Of a stretch of DNA of 41,112 bases, positions 34,108 to 41,112 are shown one piece after another (positions within the stretch are counted from its first letter, which is position 1; every line of letters begins with the position of its first letter). Position numbers and translations under genes: made by a program. Where the stretch lies: positions 1 to 41,112 of the forward strand of contig DFUT01000025.1 in NCBI GenBank assembly GCA_002381125.1, in the 5' to 3' direction. The stretch comes from Bacteroidales bacterium UBA4179 (lineage in GTDB: Bacteria > Bacteroidota > Bacteroidia > Bacteroidales > Dysgonomonadaceae). The notes under the pieces were generated by a model. The model saw nothing but the letters and a program-made list of their open reading frames with translations, made no database searches and was not told where the DNA came from.

Positions 34108-35457
34108 TTATTTATCCCAATAGGGCAATTTATAAGGATTTCTGTAATCATACCAATACAGTCTATGAGATTGTGCCTCAATATCATCACCAAAACTATG
34201 GGTTACGGGATCCCATTTTACGGGTCGATTCAACTCGGTTGCGATATTGATCAAACAGCAAAGAATGTTTGTACTGCAACCGGCTTCCACAGGTGCAATC
34301 GGATTTAGACGGGAGCGCACGCAATTCAAAAAATCTTGCATATGGGGTGCACTAATCTCAAACGCTCCTGCCTCAATCTCTTTTTCCGATTTTTTCAGAA
34401 GTGAGGGATCCGAACATTCGATATATCCTCGAGCAACCTTTATCCAACCGTTTGTTCCTATAAATTGTATCCCTTTATCATCCGGTCTATCTTCCCGGAA
34501 TGGCTGCTCTGTCATTACTATCCCATTCGCATAGTTAAGCGTTGTATATTTAGTTCCGTTGTAACCTGCCGGGATATATTCAATTGGTCCCGTACCGTCC
34601 AATCCCAAAGCCCATTGCGCAATATCGAAATGATGTGCACCCCAATCTCCCGTAAAACCGTTTCCCGTTTCCCGATAATAACGCCATCTTGCCCAATCCC
34701 CTTTTTCTTGATAATCGGGAGGTGCTATCGGAGGGCATATGTCTGGATGATAATGTACCTTAGGATCATTCAATGGTCCTAACCATTGTCTGAAATTCAA
34801 ATTAGATGGGATAGGCATCTCAGGTAAATCAAAAGGTTTTGGGGGTTCGCCAATACGCACATACACTTTTTCAATATGTCCAATTTTGCCTTCCCTCACT
34901 AATGAGACAGCTTTTTGGAACTCTGAACTGGAACGCTGTTGGCTTCCTACCTGAAATACGCGCTTGTGCTTTCCGGCGGCTTTTACCATCGATAAACTTT
35001 CAGATATTGTATATGATAACGGTTTTTGACAATATACATCTTTCCCTGATTGACATGCATGAATGGCTGTCAGTGCGTGCCAGTGATCGGGAGTTGCAAT
35101 TGAAATGGCATCAATATCTTTTCTTTCCAGTAAATCTTCGTAAAATTCATATGTATCGCATTTAATTGGAAGTTTGTTTTTTTCTTGCCATTCGGTCACC
35201 ACTTTTTTGAACCGATCACATTTTATCGAATCAACATCACTTCCGGCCAAAACTTGTACACCCGGGCATTGCGAGAATGCATGAAAATCCGAAATGCCTT
35301 GCCTTCCGAGTCCAATAAAACCCAATGTTATTCTATCGCTCGGTGCAACCCTTATTCCATTTATAGTCCAGCTGGGTAAAATTGTTAAGCCGGTCAATCC
35401 CAGTGCCGACGTACCCAAGAATTCTCTTCGTGTAATTTTTTTAGATTTGTTTTCCAT
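34108..35457 (-). CDS. Tat-exported Gfo/Idh/MocA family oxidoreductase
   Basis: A 449-residue NAD(P)-dependent dehydrogenase when started at MENKSKK (35457). The frame is open 11 codons further (35490), but the signal suits the later start. The Tat signal KITRREFLGTSALGLTGL implies folding with cofactor before export. The Rossmann motif is LGFIGLGRQGISDF. The catalytic EKP-type motif appears as YCQKPLSYTI, with Gln in place of Glu. Further marks are ISIATPDHWHALTAI, GDWGAHHFDIAQWAL and FIGTNGWIKVARG. Likely role: oxidation of a sugar or sugar alcohol in the periplasm, working with the ThuA protein. Its promoter should lie in 35458-35721, where I see no other feature. Confidence 0.9.
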   Translation of the reverse strand: MENKSKKITRREFLGTSALGLTGLTILPSWTINGIRVAPSDRITLGFIGLGRQGISDFHAFSQCPGVQVLAGSDVDSIKCDRFKKVVTEWQEKNKLPIKCDTYEFYEDLLERKDIDAISIATPDHWHALTAIHACQSGKDVYCQKPLSYTISESLSMVKAAGKHKRVFQVGSQQRSSSEFQKAVSLVREGKIGHIEKVYVRIGEPPKPFDLPEMPIPSNLNFRQWLGPLNDPKVHYHPDICPPIAPPDYQEKGDWARWRYYRETGNGFTGDWGAHHFDIAQWALGLDGTGPIEYIPAGYNGTKYTTLNYANGIVMTEQPFREDRPDDKGIQFIGTNGWIKVARGYIECSDPSLLKKSEKEIEAGAFEISAPHMQDFLNCVRSRLNPIAPVEAGCSTNILCCLINIATELNRPVKWDPVTHSFGDDIEAQSHRLYWYDYRNPYKLPYWDK

Positions 35458-35721
35458 AAAAAAAGAATTTGTGAGATATGATTTTGTCAATAGTTTATTG
35501 AATTTATTTAGATGGGGGCTGATGAATCTTTACCCATTTTAATAGTCTTCACAATATATAGACGTATATGCCTTTGATTATAAGGATTGCTTACAGGCTT
35601 GTTCCACAACGGGTCTTCTGCCAATTTCAAACATTATGTGAAAGCATAGAATTTTATTTGGCTTTAAATTTATGATTTTATTTTTAAATTAGTAATGGTT
35701 TTGCTTAAAAATTTCAAAGTT

Positions 35722-36099
35722 TTAATATAAACCGTTTTTTGCCGTTATTGTTTCGTCATGCGGATTTTGTTTGTGCAGTTTTCGGTTTTGAAGTACAATT
35801 TCTTCTGATGCATTTGCATAACAATATATGCAAAGATGTGGACACGTATCGTACTTTCCAATATCTTTTCCGGATATGCAGCCGCAAAATTTGCGTTGCC
35901 CTTGTCTTTGTTGTTTTTGGTTTTCTTTATAACGCCATTGGGGTTGAACATATCGGGCGGCACTATTTCAACCCCAAGAAAATCCATCAACACCTTATCG
36001 TTCGAAAATAGTTTTATCATCAAATCGTCATCCACACATTTGTTGTGCTTCAACAATTTCGCCATCTTTATTTTCGATTTCGATTTTATCCCACTTCAT
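35722..36099 (-). pseudogene. DUF1848 gene remnant: internal deletion plus frameshift
   Basis: Three frames together spell the two ends of a DUF1848 protein. ATG at 36099 gives MKWDKIEIENKDGEIVEAQ (N-terminus), then the frame is lost at the joint. The next frame gives KHNKCVDDDLMIKLFSNDKV then LMDFLGVEIVPPDMFNPNG (C-terminal region). After a one-base loss in a G run (AAGGGCAACGC), a third frame gives RKFCGCISGKDIGKYDTCPH then LCIYCYANAS, the cysteine cluster. It ends NPHDETITAKNGLY with TAA at 35722. About 200 residues between the two ends are missing. At the joint the bases AAGCACAACAA serve both as ..EAQQ and as KHNK.., pointing to deletion through a short repeat. Confidence 0.8.
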
Positions 36100-36264
36100 C
36101 AACTTGCATCATTTTAAAACCAAGTGAAATTACACTATTTCTCTGATCCGGCAAAATTTGCACTCCTTGCCGCACCAAAACAAGTGGGCGTTTTTCTGTT
36201 TTATTTAAATTGAATTCGCTGCCGTAAACAATCTGCATAGGGAATGCAGATTAATTTAACTCGC

Positions 36265-36277
36265 TAAGTTCAACTTA
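36265..36277. repeat. Second copy of the near-palindrome TAAGTTCAACTTA
   Basis: Identical for 17 bases (TAAGTTCAACTTAGAAG) to 1233-1249. It lies just upstream of the promoter of the lipoprotein gene at 36386. Confidence 0.45.
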
Positions 36278-36282
36278 GAAGA

Positions 36283-36314
36283 ATTGGGAATCAAAAGATA
36301 ATAATATATCTTTG
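36283..36314 (+). promoter_or_regulatory. Promoter of the lipoprotein/SusD-like gene
   Basis: ATTG at 36283-36286 (one mismatch to TTTG), 20 bases, then TATCTTTG at 36307-36314, a match to the Bacteroidetes -33/-7 consensus. The start codon is 72 bases after it. Confidence 0.65.
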
Positions 36315-36385
36315 CAAATCATGTAATTCTCTCAATTGGTGTAAAAACATATAAATAAAATACAACTCTTTTAATCCGTAAAGAC

Positions 36386-38590
36386 ATGAAAAAATTCACT
36401 CTTTTTTTAACGTTGATCTCTTTTCTTTTTGTGGCTTCCTGCTCCGATAAAGAAGATGAGGAATTGATTACACCGAAATCTTCCGTCGAAATTAAAGGGA
36501 AAGTGGAGAAGGGTCCTTTCGTTAAAGGATCGGAAGTCAAACTCTACGAGCTCGACAACTCGCTCAAACAGACGGGTGTAAATTACACGACAAGAATAAT
36601 AAGCAATGAAGGCGATTTCGATTTTGGCGAATTGGAGGTATCTTCTTCTTATGTTTTGTTGACTGCCGACGGATACTATTTTAACGAAGTGAGAGGTGAG
36701 CTCTCTGAAGGACAACTCTCGCTCGATGCACTCGTGGATGTGTCGAAGCAGCAGGATATCAATGTAAATATTTTGACACACCTTAAAAAAGAGCGTATTC
36801 TCACGTTGATCAAAGAGGGAAAATCTTTCAAGGATGCAAACAGACAGGCTCAGCAGGAGTTACTCACCTGCTTTGCTTTACAAGAGTATGCCGATAAAGA
36901 TGCGAGTACCTATTCGATAACGGCCGGCACCGATGAGGCAGCTGCGTTAATTGTAATTTCATCAATTGTATTGGAGGACAGATCGGATGCGGAGGTTACG
37001 GAATATCTTATGAGGTTGAGTGAAGAATTTAAAAACACCGGAACTTTTTCCGATGAAGTCAAGGCTGAAATACGGGAAAAGAGCATGCAATTATCTTTTG
37101 AATCGATTGAAGATCATATCATCGAATGATATAGCGAGCTTGGTAAAACCATAGAAGTAAAAGACTTGAGTTATTATGTGGACTGGGATGGCGATGGCAT
37201 TGCCGGTAATGAATTGGGCGATCCGGACGAAGAAAGAATACTGCGTTTCGAAACCGATACGCTGCATGTAGCTGCTGCCGGAGGGAGGTATGAAGTGAAG
37301 ATAGAAACCAATATTCCTTTTTCAGACCACCCTGCTATGGTAATTTCAGAAGATAATTATTTCTCTGAATCTTTGATTAAAACCGGAAATATTAGCTATA
37401 CGGCATCTCTCGAGAGCGACAAGGTTGTGTTGGAAGTTGAGCCGGCAGAATCAAGAATAATGAATAATACCACTTTCACTATTTTCAGTTTCGATGGTCA
37501 GAACAAAGCCGAATTGGTACTTGTGCAGGAAGGGGACTCCAATAAACCGTTGGAACTGACTTCGACCGGAAGTGGTATTTTATCGAATTTTTGTACAAGA
37601 GGAAGGGATGCGATGAACGATTTTCATATTTTCGATGCTTTATACACCCAACTTTTTTCCTATGGTTCGAAAACCGATTGGAAACCGATATATGAACATC
37701 AAGTAAACGGAACTACTTTGCTAGTTTCCGATTCTTGGGCAAAAAGTTATCAAGCAATTCATTCTTTAAATCTAATAATGAAGCGCATTAAAGAAGTCGA
37801 ACCTTCCATATATACTTCTTTTGCCGTACTGGAATCGATGTTTTATTACGAAATGGCCGTTTGGTGGGGTGATGTGGTATATGTTGGTCCTAATGTGGAA
37901 GAGGGTATGAATATATTTCTTCCTCGGATGAAGATAGATGAACTTTTTGCCATTTTTGAAAACGATCTTCAAAACGGAATTCGATTGTTCCCTGCCGACA
38001 ATATATCTTTTGACGCAACGCAGGCTTCCTCTTACTTATTTTATTCGAACGCTGTACCCAAGACAATTCTGGCAAAAATGTACATGTATCTTGGAGAATA
38101 CGACAAGGCATATCCTTTGTTGACGCAAATTATTCAAAGCGGCAAGTATACCCTCAGCAATTCGAGAACGAATGCCTTATCTTTAACGAGTAAAGAAATT
38201 ATTTATGCATTCAAACAAGACCCGCAAAGCGAATACAGTCGGTATATCGAATCGACGGATATTGTTCCCGCTCTTTTATATTCCGAGGTGGTGATGCTGG
38301 CTGCAGAATGTGCTTATCGTCTTGGCAATGCCGGTGATGCAATAAGTTATTACAATAGGATGGCTGAAAGCAGAGGAGCTGCCACCATCTCCTCCACAAC
38401 GGATTTCATGTCTGCCATGTTATCGTTGTGGCAAAACGAATTAAAAGGAACAGGCACGTATTTTGCTTTTCTCAAACGCAATAATTTGGCCGAAGAAGTA
38501 TTGAATATCTCTGCCTATAAACAATTATTGCCAATTCCGCAAAATGAATTGGATAAAAATCCATACATGAAACAAAATCCGGGATATTAA
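36386..38590 (+). pseudogene. Lipoprotein with SusD-like C-terminal domain, split by one in-frame TGA
   Basis: One reading frame of about 734 codons interrupted only by TGA at 37127-37129 (EDHIIE, stop, YSELGKTIEVKDL). The first part is a lipoprotein (LISFLFVASC) with a carboxypeptidase-regulatory-like start (SSVEIKGKVEKGPFVKGSEV) and a helical region. The part after the stop has an EF-hand-like DWDGDGIAGNELGDPDEE, a BACON-like beta segment, then a short RagB/SusD-like domain (YEMAVWWGDVVYVGPN, KTILAKMYMYLGEYDKAYPL, YSEVVMLAAECAYRLGNAGD) ending YMKQNPGY. Only a poor TTG start exists after the stop (37166). Either the gene is recently inactivated, or a 247-residue N-terminal lipoprotein alone is made. 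No SusC partner is adjacent. Confidence 0.75.
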
Positions 38591-38795
38591 CGGGAGAAGT
38601 AAATGCAGCATCGGCAAAGTACAGATGTGCTCACCGGTGAAAAGGCGTGCATAGATGTAACAATCCTTTTATATTTTTAGGATTCAAGCGAATGAGTTTT
38701 TGGTAGATAACTTTTAGTTGAAGCGGGTTACATCCCTTAAATAACCTACTGTCCCGGCAATTTTTTATACTGCGCTTATTAGGGCATGTTATTTT

Positions 38796-39629
38796 TTAAT
38801 CCCATCCATCAAAAGTTGTATTTGTTTTTGACAATAAATCTGATACCGAAACTCCAATAATCTGTCCAACTGTTGTTAGGTCAATTTTTTGAAGTACTTC
38901 CCAACTTTTTTTCATTGAATCCCTTAATTGTATATCTTGCATTTTTTCAAAATCATACACCAAATTGTCTTTTTTAAACATTTCATTTAATCCTCGACCA
39001 ATAAATGTGTTTACCTTTAAACATGACAAAGATTCAAGATGTACTATGTCAATTTCTCTAAGATTTATTGTTTGATAGGGTTTCAATCTTCTAATCAACC
39101 AATTATCCATCCAAACTTGAAAGTTGGATTCATTAACCCCCATTGGTGGATAAGGATTTGGTCTAATTCCATAAAAATTTACTGCTAATCCTAATATCAT
39201 CAATTGATTTACAGTTATATACGAAATAACATCACAAGCCATTTTTGACCCCAAGGCGAGTATTGTTTCGGGTTCTGATTTTAGTCTTTCTGAAACTAGT
39301 CTTGCTAAAATAATATGTTTATCCTTACTATCTGTTTGCGCTGAAGTCAATAAGGCTTTTTGTAGCATTGTCGAAAAATCGGGATGGTCTTGTGCTGATT
39401 CAATCTTTTCATGTGAAATCTGTTTTGACTCTTCAAGTTGTTTTACTCTCTGAGCTAATTCATTCAAAAAATCCATAGTATTATCAGTCCCTTTTTGTCG
39501 AACAACTTCTTTATGGTCTTTAAAATAGGATTGAATCCATTTTTCTCCAGAATCCCATGCTTTTTCAACAAATTTTCCTGCTGCTCCGCCGACAGCAGCA
39601 CTAATTGCAATTATTGATAAAGGTTCCAT
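38796..39629 (-). CDS. Uncharacterised protein, possibly of the LPO_1073/Vpar_1526 type
   Basis: A 277-residue protein when started at MEPLSIIAISAAVGGAAGKF (39629). The 31 codons before it in the open frame lie over intergenic-type repeat DNA and look non-coding. The N-terminal alanine/glycine-rich helix may associate with a membrane. A coiled-coil-like segment (LAQRVKQLEESKQISHEKIE) follows, then KHIILARLVSERLKSEPETI and LGSKMACDVISYITVNQLMI, a block I associate, from memory only, with the LPO_1073/Vpar_1526 family of unknown function. It stands between decayed DNA and the Type IIG tail, in a defence-rich stretch. A role in defence is speculative. Confidence 0.6.
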   Translation of the reverse strand: MEPLSIIAISAAVGGAAGKFVEKAWDSGEKWIQSYFKDHKEVVRQKGTDNTMDFLNELAQRVKQLEESKQISHEKIESAQDHPDFSTMLQKALLTSAQTDSKDKHIILARLVSERLKSEPETILALGSKMACDVISYITVNQLMILGLAVNFYGIRPNPYPPMGVNESNFQVWMDNWLIRRLKPYQTINLREIDIVHLESLSCLKVNTFIGRGLNEMFKKDNLVYDFEKMQDIQLRDSMKKSWEVLQKIDLTTVGQIIGVSVSDLLSKTNTTFDGWD

Positions 39630-39768
39630 ATTTTCTGTTTTTTTATAATGTAGCCCTAACGGTTGCGTATATGACACAGTAGGGATTGGGGGTTTCGTAC
39701 TTATCTGTCGACACAAACGCACATGCAGGACAGAATGCTTGATTTAATCATTTAATCTTAAATGTTAT

Positions 39769-39960
39769 TTACACGATGTTGGGCAAATTTGTGGTTATTT
39801 TGTTTTCCACTATCATTATCTCTTCATCCGTCAGCTCATATAATTGGTACACGAGGCGGTCGATTTCGCGTTCCCATGCAATCGTATTGGCTTTGGGGTT
39901 TTCCTTTTTCGCTGCAATGATTTTATCCACAAATGATCCGATTTGTAATATTATGGGCTG
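39769..39960 (-). pseudogene. 3' tail of a Type IIG (Eco57I/PglX-like) restriction-methyltransferase
   Basis: The minus-strand frame ending at TAA 39769-39771 encodes SFVDKIIAAKKENPKANTIA followed by WEREIDRLVYQLYELTDEEI and MIVENK. This is the standard C-terminal helix pair of Type IIG restriction-modification and related methyltransferases (IDxLVYxLYxLTxEEIxIVE). Nothing upstream resembles the catalytic parts, and the frame opens close to the stop of the ATPase gene at 39973. Only about the last 60 residues remain of a protein normally near 1000. Confidence 0.75.
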
Positions 39961-39972
39961 ATAAAATATGAA

Positions 39973-41112
39973 TTATTCTTGATTATCATTATACCCCATC
40001 ATCATGTTATAATGAGCCAAATGTCCTGTTTCACAAAATATACTTTTAAATACATTTTTAAAAGTATCAATTTCTTTTGAAGTCGGTGAATAATCAATAG
40101 AAGAAAATACATCATGAGAGCCCACATTCATCCATGAAATTAACGAACGACATACTTTCTGTTCGATTGTATTAGTAAATTTATTTAATAGTTCCTCCTC
40201 ATTAAGATTAGCCAAGGTATTAAAATAAAATTCAATTATCCTTCTCATAGAATTTTGCAAACAAATACAGTCAACGTTTTCATTTTTAACTACCTCCCAT
40301 AATAATTGATAAGTGGTTTTAATTGGATTTGTTTCGTAAAATATAATATTGCTTTCATTATTAACTTTTCGAATAATATGATAACCAGTATCAGTTCTTA
40401 CATTTTTTGCATCTCTAGATGAAATAAATGTTATTTCTTTAAAAAAGTATGCATTATGAGTAAGAATAAATACTTGTTTAATATTAGTATTATTATTTTT
40501 ATCTCTTATATTTTTTAAAATAACTTTTATTAAAGTTGCTACTATAAATAATACATCAGAATCCAAACTTGAAACCGGATCATCAAAAACAACGATTTTG
40601 GATTCAGTTATATTTTCATCAGGATTTAAAGCACCTTGTATTAAATGATAAAAATAGAGGAAGACTATAAAGTTTCTTTCGCCTTCACTTAAATTTTCTT
40701 TCGCAGATTTACCATCCTCTCTGATAACCCGATAATGTTTCTCATCGTCGGTTGTAGCTAATTTAAATCCTCTAAATCCAAATCTCCCTAAAAGCATATT
40801 TATGCTGTCAACTGTCGGTTTAACACTTTTTATTTGCTTTTCTAATTCAGAAATTTCATCCTCAATGTCTTTTATTTTACCACCTTTCTCCTTGATCTGT
40901 TCTTTTATATTACCTATTGCTTTTTTGATATCGGCCTTTTCTTTTTTGTATTTTTCTATTTCGGTTTTTATTTCATCACAGAAATATTTCCAGATTTCAG
41001 AATTAAGTTTTTCCTTTTCATTTTTTTGATTGTTGAAAATATCAGTGTATTTTTTTATTTCGTTATTTACACCAACAATTAAATCATTGAATTTATTTAG
41101 CAGCTCTAATAT
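39973..41112 (-). CDS. PrrC/RloC-like AAA_13 ATPase, probable anticodon nuclease (5' end outside window)
   Basis: The frame is open from the window edge (41112) to the stop at 39973, 379 codons; an internal Met at 40797 is not the true start. The visible N-terminal third is a charged coiled coil (EIEKYKKEKADIKKAIGNIK and on). Then come the ABC-ATPase C-terminal motifs: signature LSEGERNFIVFLYF, Walker B KIVVFDDPVSSLDSD and an H-loop ILTHNAYFFKEI. Walker A must lie outside the window. Downstream, MRRIIEFYF and later VGSHDVF give Arg-x3-Glu and a His about 39 residues on, like the R-E-H active site of PrrC/RloC tRNA anticodon nucleases. Such proteins kill or arrest phage-infected cells. It is adjacent to a Type IIG tail. 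Confidence 0.78.
   Translation of the reverse strand: MLELLNKFNDLIVGVNNEIKKYTDIFNNQKNEKEKLNSEIWKYFCDEIKTEIEKYKKEKADIKKAIGNIKEQIKEKGGKIKDIEDEISELEKQIKSVKPTVDSINMLLGRFGFRGFKLATTDDEKHYRVIREDGKSAKENLSEGERNFIVFLYFYHLIQGALNPDENITESKIVVFDDPVSSLDSDVLFIVATLIKVILKNIRDKNNNTNIKQVFILTHNAYFFKEITFISSRDAKNVRTDTGYHIIRKVNNESNIIFYETNPIKTTYQLLWEVVKNENVDCICLQNSMRRIIEFYFNTLANLNEEELLNKFTNTIEQKVCRSLISWMNVGSHDVFSSIDYSPTSKEIDTFKNVFKSIFCETGHLAHYNMMMGYNDNQE

Noticed and set aside
37127..37129. TGA as selenocysteine or reassigned codon
   Set aside because: TGA is used as a normal stop by other genes here (for example the GH92 gene), and no insertion-element hairpin is evident; a nonsense mutation is simpler.
37166..38590. 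Independent SusD-like gene starting at TTG 37166
   Set aside because: It lacks a signal peptide and a normal start, and the frame is continuous with the upstream lipoprotein across a single TGA.
39776..39961. Plus-strand 61-codon membrane-like frame
   Set aside because: The minus strand of the same bases encodes the recognisable Type IIG C-terminus; the plus frame is its complement.
40802..41029. Plus-strand 75-codon frame
   Set aside because: It lies opposite the coiled-coil part of the ATPase, whose minus frame is open to the window edge.
1..41112. tRNA or rRNA genes
   Set aside because: No stretch resembling a tRNA TPsiC arm with a matching acceptor end, or conserved rRNA, was found by eye; a covariance search was not possible.

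Overview
The window looks like chromosomal DNA of a Bacteroidales bacterium, probably close to Dysgonomonadaceae or Porphyromonadaceae-like gut or digester anaerobes. The reasons are a SusC/SusD pair with an ECF sigma factor and a FecR/DUF4974 anti-sigma factor, a GH92 mannosidase, DUF6266 and DUF3987 proteins, and promoter boxes of the Bacteroidetes type (TAnnTTTG, in two cases with a TTTG-like box about 20 bases upstream). Family names come from motif recognition only; no database search was possible.

Layout. (1) 1-1660: mostly decayed DNA, with a possible helicase remnant, a zinc-ribbon gene and an IS30 transposase remnant. (2) 1665-12561: a tightly packed operon on + with Type III methyltransferase Mod, an AlbA_2/Schlafen plus HATPase_c_4 protein, Type III nuclease Res, a large PLD-like/SNF2 helicase and a DUF4391 protein. 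It lies between two diverged, inverted copies of a roughly 95-bp repeat (about 418-515 and 13388-13478). (3) 12562-13766: a repeat-rich gap with an SPFH-protein remnant carrying a 70-bp tandem duplication, a striking array of 11-bp units in three versions, and a pair of 37-bp repeats. (4) 13767-18937: a GC-richer, mobile-element-like cassette: DUF6266 protein, an unrecognised 547-residue protein, a small HTH_17 protein and a VirE_N/PriCT/DUF3987 primase-helicase-like protein. (5) 19005-28595: a polysaccharide-utilisation locus with ECF sigma, FecR anti-sigma, SusC with a signalling (STN) domain, SusD, terminator and GH92 alpha-mannosidase. Together they form a cell-surface signalling loop that should switch on mannoside capture and trimming. 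(6) 28599-33226: DUF2231 membrane protein and lipoprotein rubrerythrin, then a stretch of broken genes: a glmS micro-remnant, a Type II restriction locus that lost its methyltransferase but keeps a nuclease-like gene and a DpnD-like gene, and an IS110 remnant. (7) 33264-35457: ThuA protein and Tat-exported Gfo/Idh/MocA oxidoreductase on -. (8) 35722-38590: a DUF1848 remnant and a lipoprotein/SusD-like gene split by one TGA. (9) 38796-41112: an unassigned protein, the 3' tail of a Type IIG restriction-modification gene, and the C-terminal part of a PrrC/RloC-like ATPase with an apparent anticodon-nuclease R-E-H triad, cut by the window edge.

Two themes stand out. The window is a defence neighbourhood with both working and wrecked systems. 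Several dead genes (IS30, glmS, DUF1848, possibly the Dam-like methyltransferase) keep both a recognisable front end and a later part while the middle is missing, in two cases with apparent short shared sequence at the joint.
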